Shown here in pieces: positions 37,386 to 47,592 of a stretch of 64,000 nt of DNA (position 1 is its first letter; each line of letters starts with the position of its first letter). The DNA is taken from the NCBI GenBank assembly GCA_000472185.1, contig AVDB01000004.1, forward strand, positions 276,700 to 340,699, read 5' to 3'. The notes below the pieces were generated by a model that was given only the letters and a program-made list of their open reading frames with translations, had not been told where the DNA came from and did no database searches. This DNA is from Rhodobacteraceae bacterium HIMB11 (GTDB lineage: Bacteria; Pseudomonadota; Alphaproteobacteria; Rhodobacterales; Rhodobacteraceae). The position numbers were made by a program, and so were the translations under genes.

Positions 37386-38891
37386 ATGCAAAGAGCGTTT
37401 TCAAACCTTCCATTATTCCTAAAATTGATGTGCATTGCAGCGCTTGCCATGTGGGTGCCTGCGCTTATCTGTTTGGTTGCAGAACAACATTATCAATCGC
37501 GCACATTTTTTTATTCGGGATTGTTGGGTTTGACCTTTGTTACGATTATGGGCATCACGCTATCCTCGCGCAAACCGCAGGGCGGGGGACTGTCATTGTT
37601 GATTGATTTGGGGTTGGTGTATTTCGCACTCCCCGCCTTTCTTGCGCTACCCGTTCAGCAAATCATCATGAACACCAGCTATTTGAATGCCTATTTGGAT
37701 ATGGTGGGTGCTTTGAGCACCACCGGATTGCGTGTGTTTGAGGATGCACGCCTGCCTGAGGTTTTGCATTTTTGGCGCGCCTTTGTGGCCTGGTGTGGTG
37801 GCGCGTTAATTTGGATCGCAGCGGGCGCAATTTTTGCCCCGCTGAACATTGGCGGGTACGAGGTCTCTGCAGAAACCCGCCACACACGCAGCGCGGGTGG
37901 ATATGGGTTAAGCACCACTCAAACAACGCATTTGCTCTACCGTCAAACGAGAGAGCTGTTCCCTCTCTATCTTGGCTTAACCCTGATCCTCTTCATTTTG
38001 CTGTTTATTGCGCAAACGCCAGCGGCGGATGCCCTGATCTATGCGATGTCGACCATGTCCACATCGGGGATTTTACCTGCGCACACGGATGCAGGCGTGG
38101 GGTTCATGGGCGAGGCGTTTGTTTTTGTCTTTCTGATCTTTGCGCTTAGCAGGCTGAGCTTTACGACGGATCACGGTCGCTTGAATTTTGGCGGGTTACG
38201 CCGCGATGTTGAGTTGCGCCTTGCGAGTGTTTTAATCATTGGCGTGCCGCTTTTGTTGTTCCTCAGACATTGGGCTGTGGCCCTTGGCATTGAGAGCGAT
38301 AATGAACTTCTCTCTGCCTTGCGCGCGCTTTGGGGTGCCCTGTTCACTGTGGCGTCGTTTTTAACAACCACAGGGTTCATCAGCGAATATTGGCAGGATG
38401 CACAATCTTGGTCGGGGCTTGATACGCCTTTCGTGTTGTTTATGGGCTTGGCCTTTATCGGTGGGGGATTTGCAACCACGGCGGGGGGCGCAAAATTGCT
38501 GCGGGTTTATGTGCTTTACCTCAGTGTGCGCCGCGAATTGGATAAAATGACCTATCCGTCCAGCGTTGGGCAATCACGATCCCATATGCGGGGCGATCTG
38601 CGGCAGGGGGCGAATATCGCTTGGGTGTTTTTCATGATCTATGTGGTGGCAATTGCGGGGTTTACGGTTCTGTTCTCTGCACTTCATCTGGGTTTTGAAC
38701 AGGCCTGTGTGTTGATCTTTGCGGCACTTACCAACACTGGGCCATTGTTGGATGTGATGATGTTGCCCGAAATTGACCTGATTGCAGCGCCTGTCCTCTT
38801 TAAAATGTCGCTTGCGCTGGCAATGATTTTGGGACGGTTGGAAATTCTTGTGGTTATAGCACTTTTGTCGCCCTCTCTTTGGCGGCGATAA
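37386..38891 (+). CDS. trkH: Trk potassium uptake channel protein TrkH
   Basis: TrkH forms the membrane channel of the Trk system. The 501-residue protein is hydrophobic, with about ten to twelve membrane segments and four P-loop selectivity filters. The filter regions are visible as ALSTTGLRVF, MSTMSTSGILP, ASFLTTTGFISEYWQ and AALTNTGPLLD. FIGGGFATTAGGAKLLRVYVLY, near residues 357-378, is the conserved region before the last domain. It follows trkA closely in one transcript, and hfq follows about 97 bp later. Confidence 0.94.
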   Translation: MQRAFSNLPLFLKLMCIAALAMWVPALICLVAEQHYQSRTFFYSGLLGLTFVTIMGITLSSRKPQGGGLSLLIDLGLVYFALPAFLALPVQQIIMNTSYLNAYLDMVGALSTTGLRVFEDARLPEVLHFWRAFVAWCGGALIWIAAGAIFAPLNIGGYEVSAETRHTRSAGGYGLSTTQTTHLLYRQTRELFPLYLGLTLILFILLFIAQTPAADALIYAMSTMSTSGILPAHTDAGVGFMGEAFVFVFLIFALSRLSFTTDHGRLNFGGLRRDVELRLASVLIIGVPLLLFLRHWAVALGIESDNELLSALRALWGALFTVASFLTTTGFISEYWQDAQSWSGLDTPFVLFMGLAFIGGGFATTAGGAKLLRVYVLYLSVRRELDKMTYPSSVGQSRSHMRGDLRQGANIAWVFFMIYVVAIAGFTVLFSALHLGFEQACVLIFAALTNTGPLLDVMMLPEIDLIAAPVLFKMSLALAMILGRLEILVVIALLSPSLWRR

Positions 38892-38988
38892 TTTGATATT
38901 CTAGCGTTGTCATTTGAAATTTTGACTGTTACGCTACATCGAATTCGGTTGAACAAAGAACAACAATTTATAAGAAGAGGCCCAAATC

Positions 38989-39228
38989 ATGGCATCCGAC
39001 CGTCAAAATCTACAAGATGCATTTTTAAACCACGTCCGTAAGCAGAAGATTTCTGTCACTGTGTTTTTGATCAACGGTGTGAAATTGCAGGGTGTGATCA
39101 CTTGGTTTGACAATTTCTGTATTCTGCTGCGCCGTGATGGACAATCGCAATTGGTGTACAAACATGCGATTTCAACGATCATGCCTGCGCAAAATGTGTC
39201 TCTATACGAAGGCGAAGAGCCAAGTTGA
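38989..39228 (+). CDS. hfq: RNA chaperone Hfq
   Basis: Hfq hexamers bind small RNAs and mRNAs and promote their pairing. The 79-residue protein has the Sm1 motif ([28 protein letters not shown]) and the Sm2 motif ([11 protein letters not shown]), both canonical. It lacks the long disordered tail of E. coli Hfq, typical for alphaproteobacteria. AAGAGG precedes the ATG. The hflX start overlaps its stop by four bases, the common hfq-hflX pair. Confidence 0.97.
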   Translation: MASDRQNLQDAFLNHVRKQKISVTVFLINGVKLQGVITWFDNFCILLRRDGQSQLVYKHAISTIMPAQNVSLYEGEEPS

Positions 39229-40523
39229 AATCACATGATGTGACGCCAACCCGGGCATGGGTTCTGCATCCTGACATAAAATCTGATCATGACCGCCGTC
39301 CCGGCGAACCCGCCTTGGAAGAGGCGGTTTCATTGGCCGCAGCTCTCCCAAACCTTGAGGTTGCGGGCGCAACATTGGTACCGCTGCCAAAACCGCAACC
39401 GGGAAAGCTGTTTGGGAAAGGAAAGTTGGAAGAGCTGAAAACGCTGTTCCATGATCATGAGGTTGAACTGGTCCTTATCGACGGACCGGTTACACCCGTG
39501 CAGCAGCGCAATTTGGAAAAGGAATGGAAGGTTAAAATCCTTGATAGAACGGGTTTGATCCTTGAAATTTTTTCTGATCGTGCGGCCACCCGCGAAGGTG
39601 TGTTGCAGGTGGAAATGGCGCATCTTACCTATCAACGAACACGTTTGGTGCGGGCATGGACCCACCTGGAACGGCAACGGGGTGGTTTGGGGTTTGTCGG
39701 TGGTCCGGGTGAAACCCAGATCGAGGCCGACAGACGCGCAATTGACGAACAATTGGTACGCCTTCGCCGCCAGTTGGATAAGGTCGTAAAAACTCGTAGC
39801 CTGCATCGCGCCGCACGCGCCAAGGTTCCGTTTCCGATTGTTGCCTTGGTTGGATATACCAACGCGGGGAAATCTACCCTGTTCAACCGCCTAACAGGGG
39901 CAGAGGTGATGGCCAAAGATATGCTCTTTGCCACGTTGGATCCCACAATGCGTTCGATAAAACTGTCCAGTGGGGTGTATATTATCCTGTCGGACACCGT
40001 TGGATTTATCTCTGACCTGCCCACAGAATTGGTCGCGGCCTTTCGCGCGACGCTTGAAGAGGTGCTAGAGGCCGACATCATCCTGCATGTGCGCGATATC
40101 TCACACCCCGCTACCGAGGAACAGGCCGAAGACGTCGAAAAGATTCTTGAAAGCCTTGGGATATCTGAGGATACACCGCAGCTTGAGGTGTGGAACAAGG
40201 TTGATTTGATCGATGCGGATGATCGCAAAGCCTTGGGGAAAATTGCCAAACGCAATGATAACATCCTAACCATTTCTGCCATTACGGGGCAGGGGTTGGA
40301 CGAATTGGTCAACCGTGTGTCAACGCATCTGACCCGCGATATTATCGAGGGTGAGATCCATCTACCCTATGCAGACGGACGTGCGCGTGCATGGTTGTTT
40401 GAACAAGGCGTGGTTGAACGTGAAACCCAACGTGAAGACGGCAGCCTGTTTCATTTGCGTTGGAACGCGAAACAAAAAGCGCAGTTTGAAAAGTCTTTTG
40501 GGATCAGTCATTCAGCGGAGTAA
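39225..40523 (+). CDS. hflX: Ribosome-associated GTPase HflX
   Basis: HflX binds the 50S subunit and splits stalled ribosomes, especially under heat stress. The 432-residue protein has an N-terminal HflX domain with a glycine-rich stretch ([19 protein letters not shown]) near 160. The GTPase domain follows: G1 [15 protein letters not shown]3 [11 protein letters not shown]4 NKVDLI. It overlaps hfq by four bases at the start. Its 3' end overlaps the convergent penicillin-acylase-family gene by 20 bp. Confidence 0.95.
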   Translation: MKSHDVTPTRAWVLHPDIKSDHDRRPGEPALEEAVSLAAALPNLEVAGATLVPLPKPQPGKLFGKGKLEELKTLFHDHEVELVLIDGPVTPVQQRNLEKEWKVKILDRTGLILEIFSDRAATREGVLQVEMAHLTYQRTRLVRAWTHLERQRGGLGFVGGPGETQIEADRRAIDEQLVRLRRQLDKVVKTRSLHRAARAKVPFPIVALVGYTNAGKSTLFNRLTGAEVMAKDMLFATLDPTMRSIKLSSGVYIILSDTVGFISDLPTELVAAFRATLEEVLEADIILHVRDISHPATEEQAEDVEKILESLGISEDTPQLEVWNKVDLIDADDRKALGKIAKRNDNILTISAITGQGLDELVNRVSTHLTRDIIEGEIHLPYADGRARAWLFEQGVVERETQREDGSLFHLRWNAKQKAQFEKSFGISHSAE

Positions 40524-42975
40524 TTGTTGTGATCCCTGTTGCGGCCGCGCGGGCAAGACGGGGATCAAGCGACATGGGAACATATTCCCCCAAGCGCCAC
40601 AGTTGTCCCAAATCATCATAATGACGCGATAGGAAATGTCCCGATTGCCCTGTTGAGGTGACAAAAACCGAACTGTCGGGATCGGCGAAATCCACCACAC
40701 TGCGATACCCTGCGGCATGCACGTTGTGGAACGGATCCACATCCCCGCCACGTATGCGCCCTCGCAAAAGGGTATTGTCGCCCCCTGATGTGGATTGGCG
40801 AATATTGGCGAAATAATGCAATACGGGAATTTTACCCAAAACCGCGTGATCATGCGTGGCCTGATGCGCGTCCCCCCAGCGCAGCGCGTTGGGATCACGG
40901 TTGAAATTATCACTGAGCCAGACCAGTGCATCATCCAACGCGCGAGACGCGATTTGCTCGCAGGTTTCCACAGGCGCGCTTTGGATCACATCACACCAAA
41001 CAGAGGCGCCCGCAATATCGCGGTATACCCGTTCGATAAACAGGGGTTCGACATGGGTGAATTCCTCGGCCAATGGACCCAATTCGTCGCGGATCAATCG
41101 TGTCTGAATGGCGCGCAACCACGCGGAATAGATCAGGGGTTCGGGCAGATGTTCGTTCATCTCTCCATTCCAATCGGCCAAGAGGGATAGCGCCGTTGTG
41201 CGCTGCCAGGCCAATGTGCCGCGCTCGCCCGCCTCGCCTGTGAACCACAGTTCTTTGCCGATCAATGGCAACAGCGATTGTGCCGTGAAGCTAACCGTAT
41301 CCAGTTGCGCTTCGATTAGGCTTTCGCGCGTATGCACCTTGCGCATTTCCATAAGCCGCTTCAGGCGGTTGATCCGCTGACTGTCGCCCCATTCAAAGGA
41401 GACGTGATTTGGGAAATCTGCATCGGTTGTTTTGTTGTTGGTGTTTCCAATGATCCCTGTCTCTGGGTTGATCACCTTGGGGTTGTCAGAATATGGCAGG
41501 CGCCCATCCCATTGATTATCCCGCACCCAGCCAAGTGCCGGCATGCGGCCTTGGGTTTGATGATTGATGCTGCGCTTGGGCATCGCACCAATCACCTTAA
41601 ACCCAAGGCTGTCGCGATCAATGAACGTCACGTTTTGTGAGGGTGCGATATACCCCTCTAAGGCGGCGATGGCATCGGTTACATTTTCCGCTTTTATCAT
41701 ATTGAACGCGGCAGTCATCGTTGTGTCGGCGGAGGAAAGTGCCGAAAACGACAAGGCAGGGACATGTCCACGCGGTGTGACAGAGGCCAAACTAAACATA
41801 TCCACAGGCAGGATCGGGCCATTATCGCTCCACCGCAGGGTCAGAGTTTTTGGAGTGCCATCCGCCACATTGATAATGGACTGGCGTGTGCGAAATTTTG
41901 TCCAACCCGCTTCGGTGCGATATTCCGTTGGGTTGTCGGCATTGACCTCTTCCATCAGGATATCTTGGTCGTCGAGGTAGGATGACGTCATCCCCCAAGC
42001 TAATTTTTCGTTTCGCCCCGATAGGATGAGGGGAATACCGGGGATCGTTGCGCCAATCACACCACCATCAGAAAGCTCCATGCGGGCCAGATACCAAATT
42101 GTGGGCGCGGTCAGTTCCAAATGTGGATCATTGGCCAATATCGTACCACCCGCTGCGCTCCGGGCGGGCGCCGCTGCAAATGCGTTTGAGGCACCAGCGT
42201 GTTCAATAGATTTCCACGGGGCAAGGGGGTGATCGGGGGATGCATCAACCAATGCAGTTTCAAACATAGGTGTGTCCCACAAGGATGCATAATCAGGCAG
42301 TGCAATGGTTGCGGTAGCAGGATGATCTGGCAGAATGTCAACGATGCGTTCGGGGTCAGGCAGGGCAAGCGAGACTTTGGCCCGACGTATTTCCCGCGTC
42401 ATATGCGATGACAGTGTCACAGACATCAGTTTCAGCATCACCAAACTGTCGGCAGGTTGCCATGTGGCAAAGGGCGCGTTGAATAAAAACATCTCGGGGG
42501 CGCCGCGCCCACGGGCATAGGTGTTAATTTCATGCAAACGCGCGTTCACCCCACGCGAATATGCGTTTAATGCGGCAAGCGTTTCCGGGGACTGCGCTGA
42601 TAGGCTGCGCACGGCAGTCGAATAGAGATCAAGATGCCGCATATAGGTGTCAATGTGAACTGTATCTGGACCAAAGATTTCTGATAACCGCCCCTGCGCC
42701 GTGCGCCGCATCATTGACATTTGCCACAAACGATCCTGTGCGTGGACATAGCCTAGACCAAAAAACACATCCGCGTCTTGATCTGCAAAAATATGGGGAA
42801 CATTTGCCGTATCCCGAACGACTTCTATCTTACCCAAAGCGCCGGGCAATTCCAGCTCGGCGTCATAATCTGGGAGAGAGCGGGCAGCAAGGTAATAGGC
42901 AACGACAATCGCAAAAACGACCAATGCGATTGATCCAATTGCAATGCGCAGAAGAATGCGAAAAACGCCTGCCAT
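40504..42975 (-). CDS. Penicillin-acylase-family hydrolase (Ntn superfamily)
   Basis: Members cleave amides, including beta-lactam side chains and N-acyl-homoserine lactones; the substrate here is unknown. The 823-residue precursor has an N-terminal membrane anchor or signal (FRILLRIAIGSIALVVFAIVVAYYLAA). The alpha-subunit region contains DVFFGLGYVHAQDRLWQM. The autocatalytic site is GA|SNAF with Ser263 as the predicted new N-terminal nucleophile, where most relatives have G|SNNW. ILANDPHL follows, as expected. It is unlinked to any quorum-sensing gene here, and its role is open. Divergent from the next gene across 87 bp. Confidence 0.88.
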   Translation of the reverse strand: MAGVFRILLRIAIGSIALVVFAIVVAYYLAARSLPDYDAELELPGALGKIEVVRDTANVPHIFADQDADVFFGLGYVHAQDRLWQMSMMRRTAQGRLSEIFGPDTVHIDTYMRHLDLYSTAVRSLSAQSPETLAALNAYSRGVNARLHEINTYARGRGAPEMFLFNAPFATWQPADSLVMLKLMSVTLSSHMTREIRRAKVSLALPDPERIVDILPDHPATATIALPDYASLWDTPMFETALVDASPDHPLAPWKSIEHAGASNAFAAAPARSAAGGTILANDPHLELTAPTIWYLARMELSDGGVIGATIPGIPLILSGRNEKLAWGMTSSYLDDQDILMEEVNADNPTEYRTEAGWTKFRTRQSIINVADGTPKTLTLRWSDNGPILPVDMFSLASVTPRGHVPALSFSALSSADTTMTAAFNMIKAENVTDAIAALEGYIAPSQNVTFIDRDSLGFKVIGAMPKRSINHQTQGRMPALGWVRDNQWDGRLPYSDNPKVINPETGIIGNTNNKTTDADFPNHVSFEWGDSQRINRLKRLMEMRKVHTRESLIEAQLDTVSFTAQSLLPLIGKELWFTGEAGERGTLAWQRTTALSLLADWNGEMNEHLPEPLIYSAWLRAIQTRLIRDELGPLAEEFTHVEPLFIERVYRDIAGASVWCDVIQSAPVETCEQIASRALDDALVWLSDNFNRDPNALRWGDAHQATHDHAVLGKIPVLHYFANIRQSTSGGDNTLLRGRIRGGDVDPFHNVHAAGYRSVVDFADPDSSVFVTSTGQSGHFLSRHYDDLGQLWRLGEYVPMSLDPRLARAAATGITTITPLND

Positions 42976-43062
42976 CCTTAACCTAACTTTTTGCCCTCAC
43001 CCCCTTGCATCAGGTTTCATACCGCGACACAAGTATGAAACCAAGAATTTAGAGGAAAAATT

Positions 43063-43935
43063 ATGGCAAATGTCGCATTTCTAGGCCTTGGCGTCATGGG
43101 GTACCCAATGGCAGGGCATCTTCAAAGCGCAGGGCATTCTGTTACTGTCTATAACCGCACCACTGCCAAGGCAAAAGCCTGGGTGGCAGAGCATGGTGGT
43201 GCGATGGCCACCACCCCATCCGAGGCGGCACAGGGCGCTGATTTCGTCATGGCCTGCGTGGGTAATGATGATGACCTGCGCGGTGTTTGCCTGGGGAATA
43301 CGGGGGCATTTGCAGGTATGTCCAACGGTGCGATTTTTGTTGATCACACAACCGTTTCGGCAAAAGTGACCGCAGAACTATATGCAGCGTCCGCGGAACT
43401 GGGGCTAAGCTTTGTGGATGCGCCGATCTCTGGGGGACAAGCAGGCGCAGAAAACGGCGTGTTGTCCATAATGTGTGGTGGGGATCAAACCGCCTATGAC
43501 GCAGCAGAACCGATTATGGCGGCCTATTCACGCATTTGTCGCCGTATCGGTGACAGCGGCGCTGGGCAAAAAACCAAGATGTGCAATCAAATTGCCATCG
43601 CGGGATTGGTTCAAGGTCTGTCAGAAGCGCTGCATTTTGCTGAAAAAGCAGGTCTTGATGGTGCGGCCGTGGTTGAGGTGATTTCCCAAGGCGCGGCAGG
43701 CAGTTGGCAAATGTCCAACCGCTATCAAACTATGCTGGATGATCATTTCGAACATGGATTTGCCGTTGATTGGATGCGCAAGGATTTGGGGATCTGTCTG
43801 CAAGCGGCAGATGAAACGGGCGCGAGCCTACCCGTGACGGCACTGGTCGATCAGTTTTATAAAGACGTGCAAAAAATGGGTGGCGGGCGCTGGGACACAT
43901 CCAGCCTATTTAAACGTTTGCAAAATTTGGGATAA
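43063..43935 (+). CDS. NAD(P)-dependent beta-hydroxyacid dehydrogenase
   Basis: The 290-residue protein belongs to the 3-hydroxyisobutyrate dehydrogenase/GLYR family. It has AFLGLGVMGYPMAGHL at the N-terminus, the substrate loop DAPISGGQAGAENGVLSIMCGG near residues 120-141, and the catalytic Lys in GAGQKTKMCNQ near 170. It differs clearly from mmsB in this window and may act on glyoxylate, succinate or tartronate semialdehyde. Substrate cannot be told from sequence. It stands alone, followed by a terminator. Confidence 0.87.
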   Translation: MANVAFLGLGVMGYPMAGHLQSAGHSVTVYNRTTAKAKAWVAEHGGAMATTPSEAAQGADFVMACVGNDDDLRGVCLGNTGAFAGMSNGAIFVDHTTVSAKVTAELYAASAELGLSFVDAPISGGQAGAENGVLSIMCGGDQTAYDAAEPIMAAYSRICRRIGDSGAGQKTKMCNQIAIAGLVQGLSEALHFAEKAGLDGAAVVEVISQGAAGSWQMSNRYQTMLDDHFEHGFAVDWMRKDLGICLQAADETGASLPVTALVDQFYKDVQKMGGGRWDTSSLFKRLQNLG

Positions 43936-43946
43936 ATTTATCCCTT

Positions 43947-43974
43947 TGGGGCGCGAAGTACCGCGCCCCATTTT
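43947..43974 (+). terminator. Intrinsic terminator
   Basis: TGGGGCGCG and CGCGCCCCA form a perfect nine-pair stem around AAGTAC, followed by TTTTAC. It begins 11 bp after the preceding stop codon and separates that gene from rne. Confidence 0.8.
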
Positions 43975-44397
43975 ACGAATTTTATGGATTTAATTTTGCT
44001 TAATTCCGCACATTTGTAATTTGCCCATTGTATTTTCCGCATTATTCCCCTTATGGTCACAAGAGGCAGCTCTTTTTTCATGAATTACCCTGCCTTGAGA
44101 GTTTCACTGTTTTTCGATGTGACCCGGCATAGCGACTGGTTCCCGAACTTCAGATTGATAAGACCCATTGGGTCACCCGCCCCCGGACCGCTTTTGCGAC
44201 GGGACACAAATTGGTCAGGTTCGCCTGATCGGAGAAGAAGACGCGATGCAACGCGAACGACATATTGTTAATCGAGCAGGGGCCCTACGCGGTCGGCCTG
44301 CACGCGCGCGCGCTGTCGCCCAAAGAGACAATCACATCGTGTATGTTCCAGACGCCGTTGAACGGCGCGTTTGGGATGCGATGTGTGAATGGATAAT
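43975..44397 (+). promoter_or_regulatory. Long leader upstream of rne
   Basis: Over 400 bp between a terminator and rne hold no convincing gene. A frame from 44246 overlaps the rne start but has no recognisable product. The GC-rich stretch 44270-44330 can fold into stems. In E. coli RNase E controls its own mRNA through a long 5' leader. A similar role here is inference. Confidence 0.35.
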
Positions 44398-47250
44398 ATG
44401 GCTAAGAAAATGCTTATCGACGCCACCCACGCCGAGGAGACGCGCGTGGTTGTGGTTGACGGAAACAAGGTTGAGGAATTTGACTTTGAATCTGAAAACA
44501 AACGCCAAATCGCTGGCAACATCTATCTTGCAAAAGTAACACGGGTCGAACCGTCACTTCAGGCGGCCTTTGTGGATTATGGTGGAAACCGTCATGGATT
44601 CTTGGCGTTTTCCGAAATCCATCCTGATTACTATCAGATCCCAGTTGCCGATCGTGAAGCGCTGATGGAAGAGGAACGTGCATTGGCAGAGGCCGATGCA
44701 CGCGCCGAAGAAGAGGACGAAGCGCCCAAAAAACGCCGTCGTCGTGGCCCGCGTCGTCGCAACAACAAACCCGCTGAGGCTGTGACCGAGACAGAAGTTG
44801 ATGGAATGGAAACCATCGATTTGGATACATCGGATGAGAGTGACGAAAACGATGCCCCCATGGCGGCACCCATCGTTGAAGACGAACCGATGATCGTCAC
44901 GCAAGAGGTTGATGCTCCAGAAGAATCTGCAGATACTGATGCGGCAGAAGCAGACGCGCCTATGGCTGAAACAGAGCCTGATGCGCCATCAGATGACGCA
45001 CAAGGCGACACGCTTGAAGAAGCGCCCGCCGCAGATGCCTCAAGCGAAGAAACAGCAGAAGAGGCATCTGCCGCCTCGGTTGATGAACCTACTGCAGCAG
45101 CAGACACCAATGATGATGCAGAAGCCGAAGATAACAGCGACGAGCCTGTGGACGGCGATACCGCAGAGGACGATCAGGACGATGGGATCGAATCTGTCTC
45201 TGACGATGACGATGCCATGGATCTGCGTCCACAACGTCGGTCCCGTCCACGCCGTTACAAAATTCAAGAAGTGATCAAAGTGCGCCAAATCATGTTGGTG
45301 CAGGTTGTCAAAGAAGAGCGCGGGAACAAGGGCGCGGCGCTGACCACGTATCTATCGCTTGCGGGTCGCTACTGTGTTCTTATGCCGAACACTGCGCGCG
45401 GTGGCGGGATTTCACGCAAAATCACAAATGTTGCGGATCGCAAAAAGCTTAAGGAAATCGCAACAGAAATCGACGTGCCAACAGGGGCGGGTTTGATTAT
45501 TCGTACCGCTGGGGCCAAGCGCACCAAAACAGAAATCAAACGCGATTACGAATATTTGCAGCGTCTGTGGGAACAAATCCGCGAATTGACGCTAAAATCA
45601 ATCGCGCCTGCGAAAATTTACGAAGAGGGCGATTTGATCAAACGATCAATCCGCGATCTTTATAATCGCGACATTGATGAGGTGTTGGTTGAGGGTGAAC
45701 GCGGATATCGCAATGCCAAAGACTTCATGAAAATGATCATGCCAAGTCACGCGAAAAACGTAAAGCATTACACCGATGCGCTGCCACTGTTTGCGCGCTA
45801 TCAGGTGGAAAGCTATCTGTCATCTATGTTCAACCCGGTGGTCCAACTGAAATCAGGTGGATACCTGGTGATCGGTGTGACCGAAGCCTTGGTTGCGGTC
45901 GACGTGAACTCGGGTCGTGCGACCAAAGAGGGGTCCATCGAAGAAACCGCACTAAAAACCAACCTAGAGGCGGCAGAAGAAGTCGCGCGTCAAATGCGCC
46001 TGCGCGATTTGGCAGGTTTGATTGTGATCGACTTCATCGACATGGATGAACGGCGCAACAACAATGCGGTTGAAAAACGCCTGAAAGACAAATTAAAAAC
46101 CGATCGCGCGCGCATCCAAGTGGGACGCATTTCAGGCTTTGGCCTGTTAGAGATGAGCCGTCAGCGCTTGCGCCCAGGTATGATTGAGGCCACAACGCAG
46201 CCCTGTCCATCCTGTCATGGCACGGGTTTGATCCGCTCTGATGACAATTTGGCGCTATCTATCCTGCGCCAGATTGAAGAAGAGGGCGTCCGCCGTCGTT
46301 CGCGTGAAGTTTTGGTAAAATGCCCTGTTGGCATTTCAAACTTTATCATGAACCAAAAACGCGATCACGTCGCCCAGATCGAGGCGCGTTATGGCCTGTC
46401 CGTGCGTGTCGAGGGCGATCCTATGTTGGTTAGCCCCGATTTCTCAATCGAGAAATTCAAGACAGCAACACGCTATGTCCCCGAGGCCGCGGAACCCGTG
46501 GTATCGGCCGATACAATCGTCATGGATGAAATTGACGAGGATATCACCGAAGAAGATCACATCGAAACACCTGAAAGTGAACAGGACGATGAGCGCAAGC
46601 CAAAACGTCGCCGTCGTCGCCGTCGTCGTCGCAAAGGGCAGGGTGGCGATCAGGCTGAGGGATCTGAGGATCAGACATATGATGAGGCCGTTGCCGATGA
46701 GGATGCAGCCGCTGACGCGGATGCTGGCGAAAGTGCCGAAGAGGATGCGCCAGTAGAGGACACAGCCAAAGAAGAAAAACCAAAACGCGCGCGCCGTTCA
46801 CGCAAGAAAAAGACTGAATCTGAAGAGGAACAGCCAAGTGAAGAGGCGCAACCTGCGGAGACCTCAGTAGACGAGGCTGCAGCAGAAGAAGAGGCGCCAA
46901 AGCCCAAACGCCGAACCCGCCGCAAAAAAGCGGATGAGGTAAAGAAAGAGGCCGCACAAACAGAAACCCCTGTAGAAGCAGAGGACGCGCCCAAGGAAGA
47001 GAAGCCCAAACGCAAACGCGCCCCACGCAAAACAAAAGCGCAAAAAGAAGCAGAAGCCGCTGTACAGGCAGCAACTGAGGCCGCAGCGTTAGAGGCACCC
47101 GCCGAGCCTGCGCCCGTAGCCGAGGAAGCGCCAGTTGTGGAAACCGTGCCAGAGCCTAAGGCAGACGCGCCTGTGGCCGAACAGGTAGAGGAAAAGCCCG
47201 AAGAACCCGCCAAAACCAAACGGCGTGGTTGGTGGTCCTTAAAACGATAA
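44398..47250 (+). CDS. rne: Ribonuclease E
   Basis: RNase E is the main single-strand endonuclease and degradosome scaffold. From 44398 it has 950 residues and begins AKKMLIDATHAEETRVVVV. An ATG three codons upstream is an alternative. The S1 domain (from about 35) is split by an acidic insert of about 200 residues (about 90-290, rich in Asp, Glu and Ala), then resumes. Catalytic Asp502 (VDVNSGRAT) and Asp545 (IDFIDM) and the zinc-link Cys603/Cys606 (CPSCHG) are present. The C-terminal third is a low-complexity scaffold with an Arg-rich block near 735-745 and alternating Ala/Glu and KPKR tracts, typical of disordered RNA- and partner-binding regions. Confidence 0.96.
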   Translation: MAKKMLIDATHAEETRVVVVDGNKVEEFDFESENKRQIAGNIYLAKVTRVEPSLQAAFVDYGGNRHGFLAFSEIHPDYYQIPVADREALMEEERALAEADARAEEEDEAPKKRRRRGPRRRNNKPAEAVTETEVDGMETIDLDTSDESDENDAPMAAPIVEDEPMIVTQEVDAPEESADTDAAEADAPMAETEPDAPSDDAQGDTLEEAPAADASSEETAEEASAASVDEPTAAADTNDDAEAEDNSDEPVDGDTAEDDQDDGIESVSDDDDAMDLRPQRRSRPRRYKIQEVIKVRQIMLVQVVKEERGNKGAALTTYLSLAGRYCVLMPNTARGGGISRKITNVADRKKLKEIATEIDVPTGAGLIIRTAGAKRTKTEIKRDYEYLQRLWEQIRELTLKSIAPAKIYEEGDLIKRSIRDLYNRDIDEVLVEGERGYRNAKDFMKMIMPSHAKNVKHYTDALPLFARYQVESYLSSMFNPVVQLKSGGYLVIGVTEALVAVDVNSGRATKEGSIEETALKTNLEAAEEVARQMRLRDLAGLIVIDFIDMDERRNNNAVEKRLKDKLKTDRARIQVGRISGFGLLEMSRQRLRPGMIEATTQPCPSCHGTGLIRSDDNLALSILRQIEEEGVRRRSREVLVKCPVGISNFIMNQKRDHVAQIEARYGLSVRVEGDPMLVSPDFSIEKFKTATRYVPEAAEPVVSADTIVMDEIDEDITEEDHIETPESEQDDERKPKRRRRRRRRRKGQGGDQAEGSEDQTYDEAVADEDAAADADAGESAEEDAPVEDTAKEEKPKRARRSRKKKTESEEEQPSEEAQPAETSVDEAAAEEEAPKPKRRTRRKKADEVKKEAAQTETPVEAEDAPKEEKPKRKRAPRKTKAQKEAEAAVQAATEAAALEAPAEPAPVAEEAPVVETVPEPKADAPVAEQVEEKPEEPAKTKRRGWWSLKR

Positions 47251-47253
47251 AAA

Positions 47254-47277
47254 GAAACCCGCGAAAGCGGGTTTTTT
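47254..47277. terminator. Bidirectional terminator between rne and tusA
   Basis: AACCCGC pairs with GCGGGTT around a stable GAAA tetraloop, with T6 following on the plus strand and an A-rich run preceding it. It ends rne. The tusA stop codon on the other strand lies inside its T run, so the two convergent genes share it. Confidence 0.9.
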
Positions 47278-47551
47278 ATGCCTTTTCAATATCGTAGATG
47301 AAAGAGCCATCGCTCTGATCGACGGCCCCGCGCAGGATGTTTCCACTTTCATTGCAAAAATGGGGCACATCAATCCGCGCTGCTGGATCATCCGCATGCA
47401 TGCGTAATACATCGCCCTGCGCAAGATCCTTGAGACGTTTACGTGCTTTTAAAACGGGAAGCGGGCACAACAACCCGCGGGCATCAAGATCATGTATCAT
47501 AAGGCTGAGATATAGCGCGTCTGGGATGAAGTCCACAATCTTGTCATCCAT
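47276..47551 (-). CDS. TusA-family sulfur carrier protein
   Basis: TusA-like proteins carry a persulfide for tRNA thiolation or other sulfur transfers. The 91-residue protein has the signature LDARGLLCPLPVLKARKRL, with the active cysteine near residue 29. The C-terminal CNESGNILRGA replaces the usual ending. A start further in, at 47500, would give the most common family length, but the ATG at 47551 has AGGAGAGG upstream. It is divergent from ccdA; both concern thiol and redox chemistry, but a link is only suggested. Confidence 0.88.
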   Translation of the reverse strand: MDDKIVDFIPDALYLSLMIHDLDARGLLCPLPVLKARKRLKDLAQGDVLRMHADDPAARIDVPHFCNESGNILRGAVDQSDGSFIYDIEKA

Positions 47552-47592
47552 TGTCGCGTGACCTCTCCTGAAAAATGTCCTAGATCATTGAT

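Noticed and set aside
46544..47219. Long antisense ORFs across the 3' part of rne
   Set aside because: They mirror low-complexity Glu/Ala/Lys/Arg codons of RNase E and encode Ser/Ala- or Leu/Pro-rich strings without domains.
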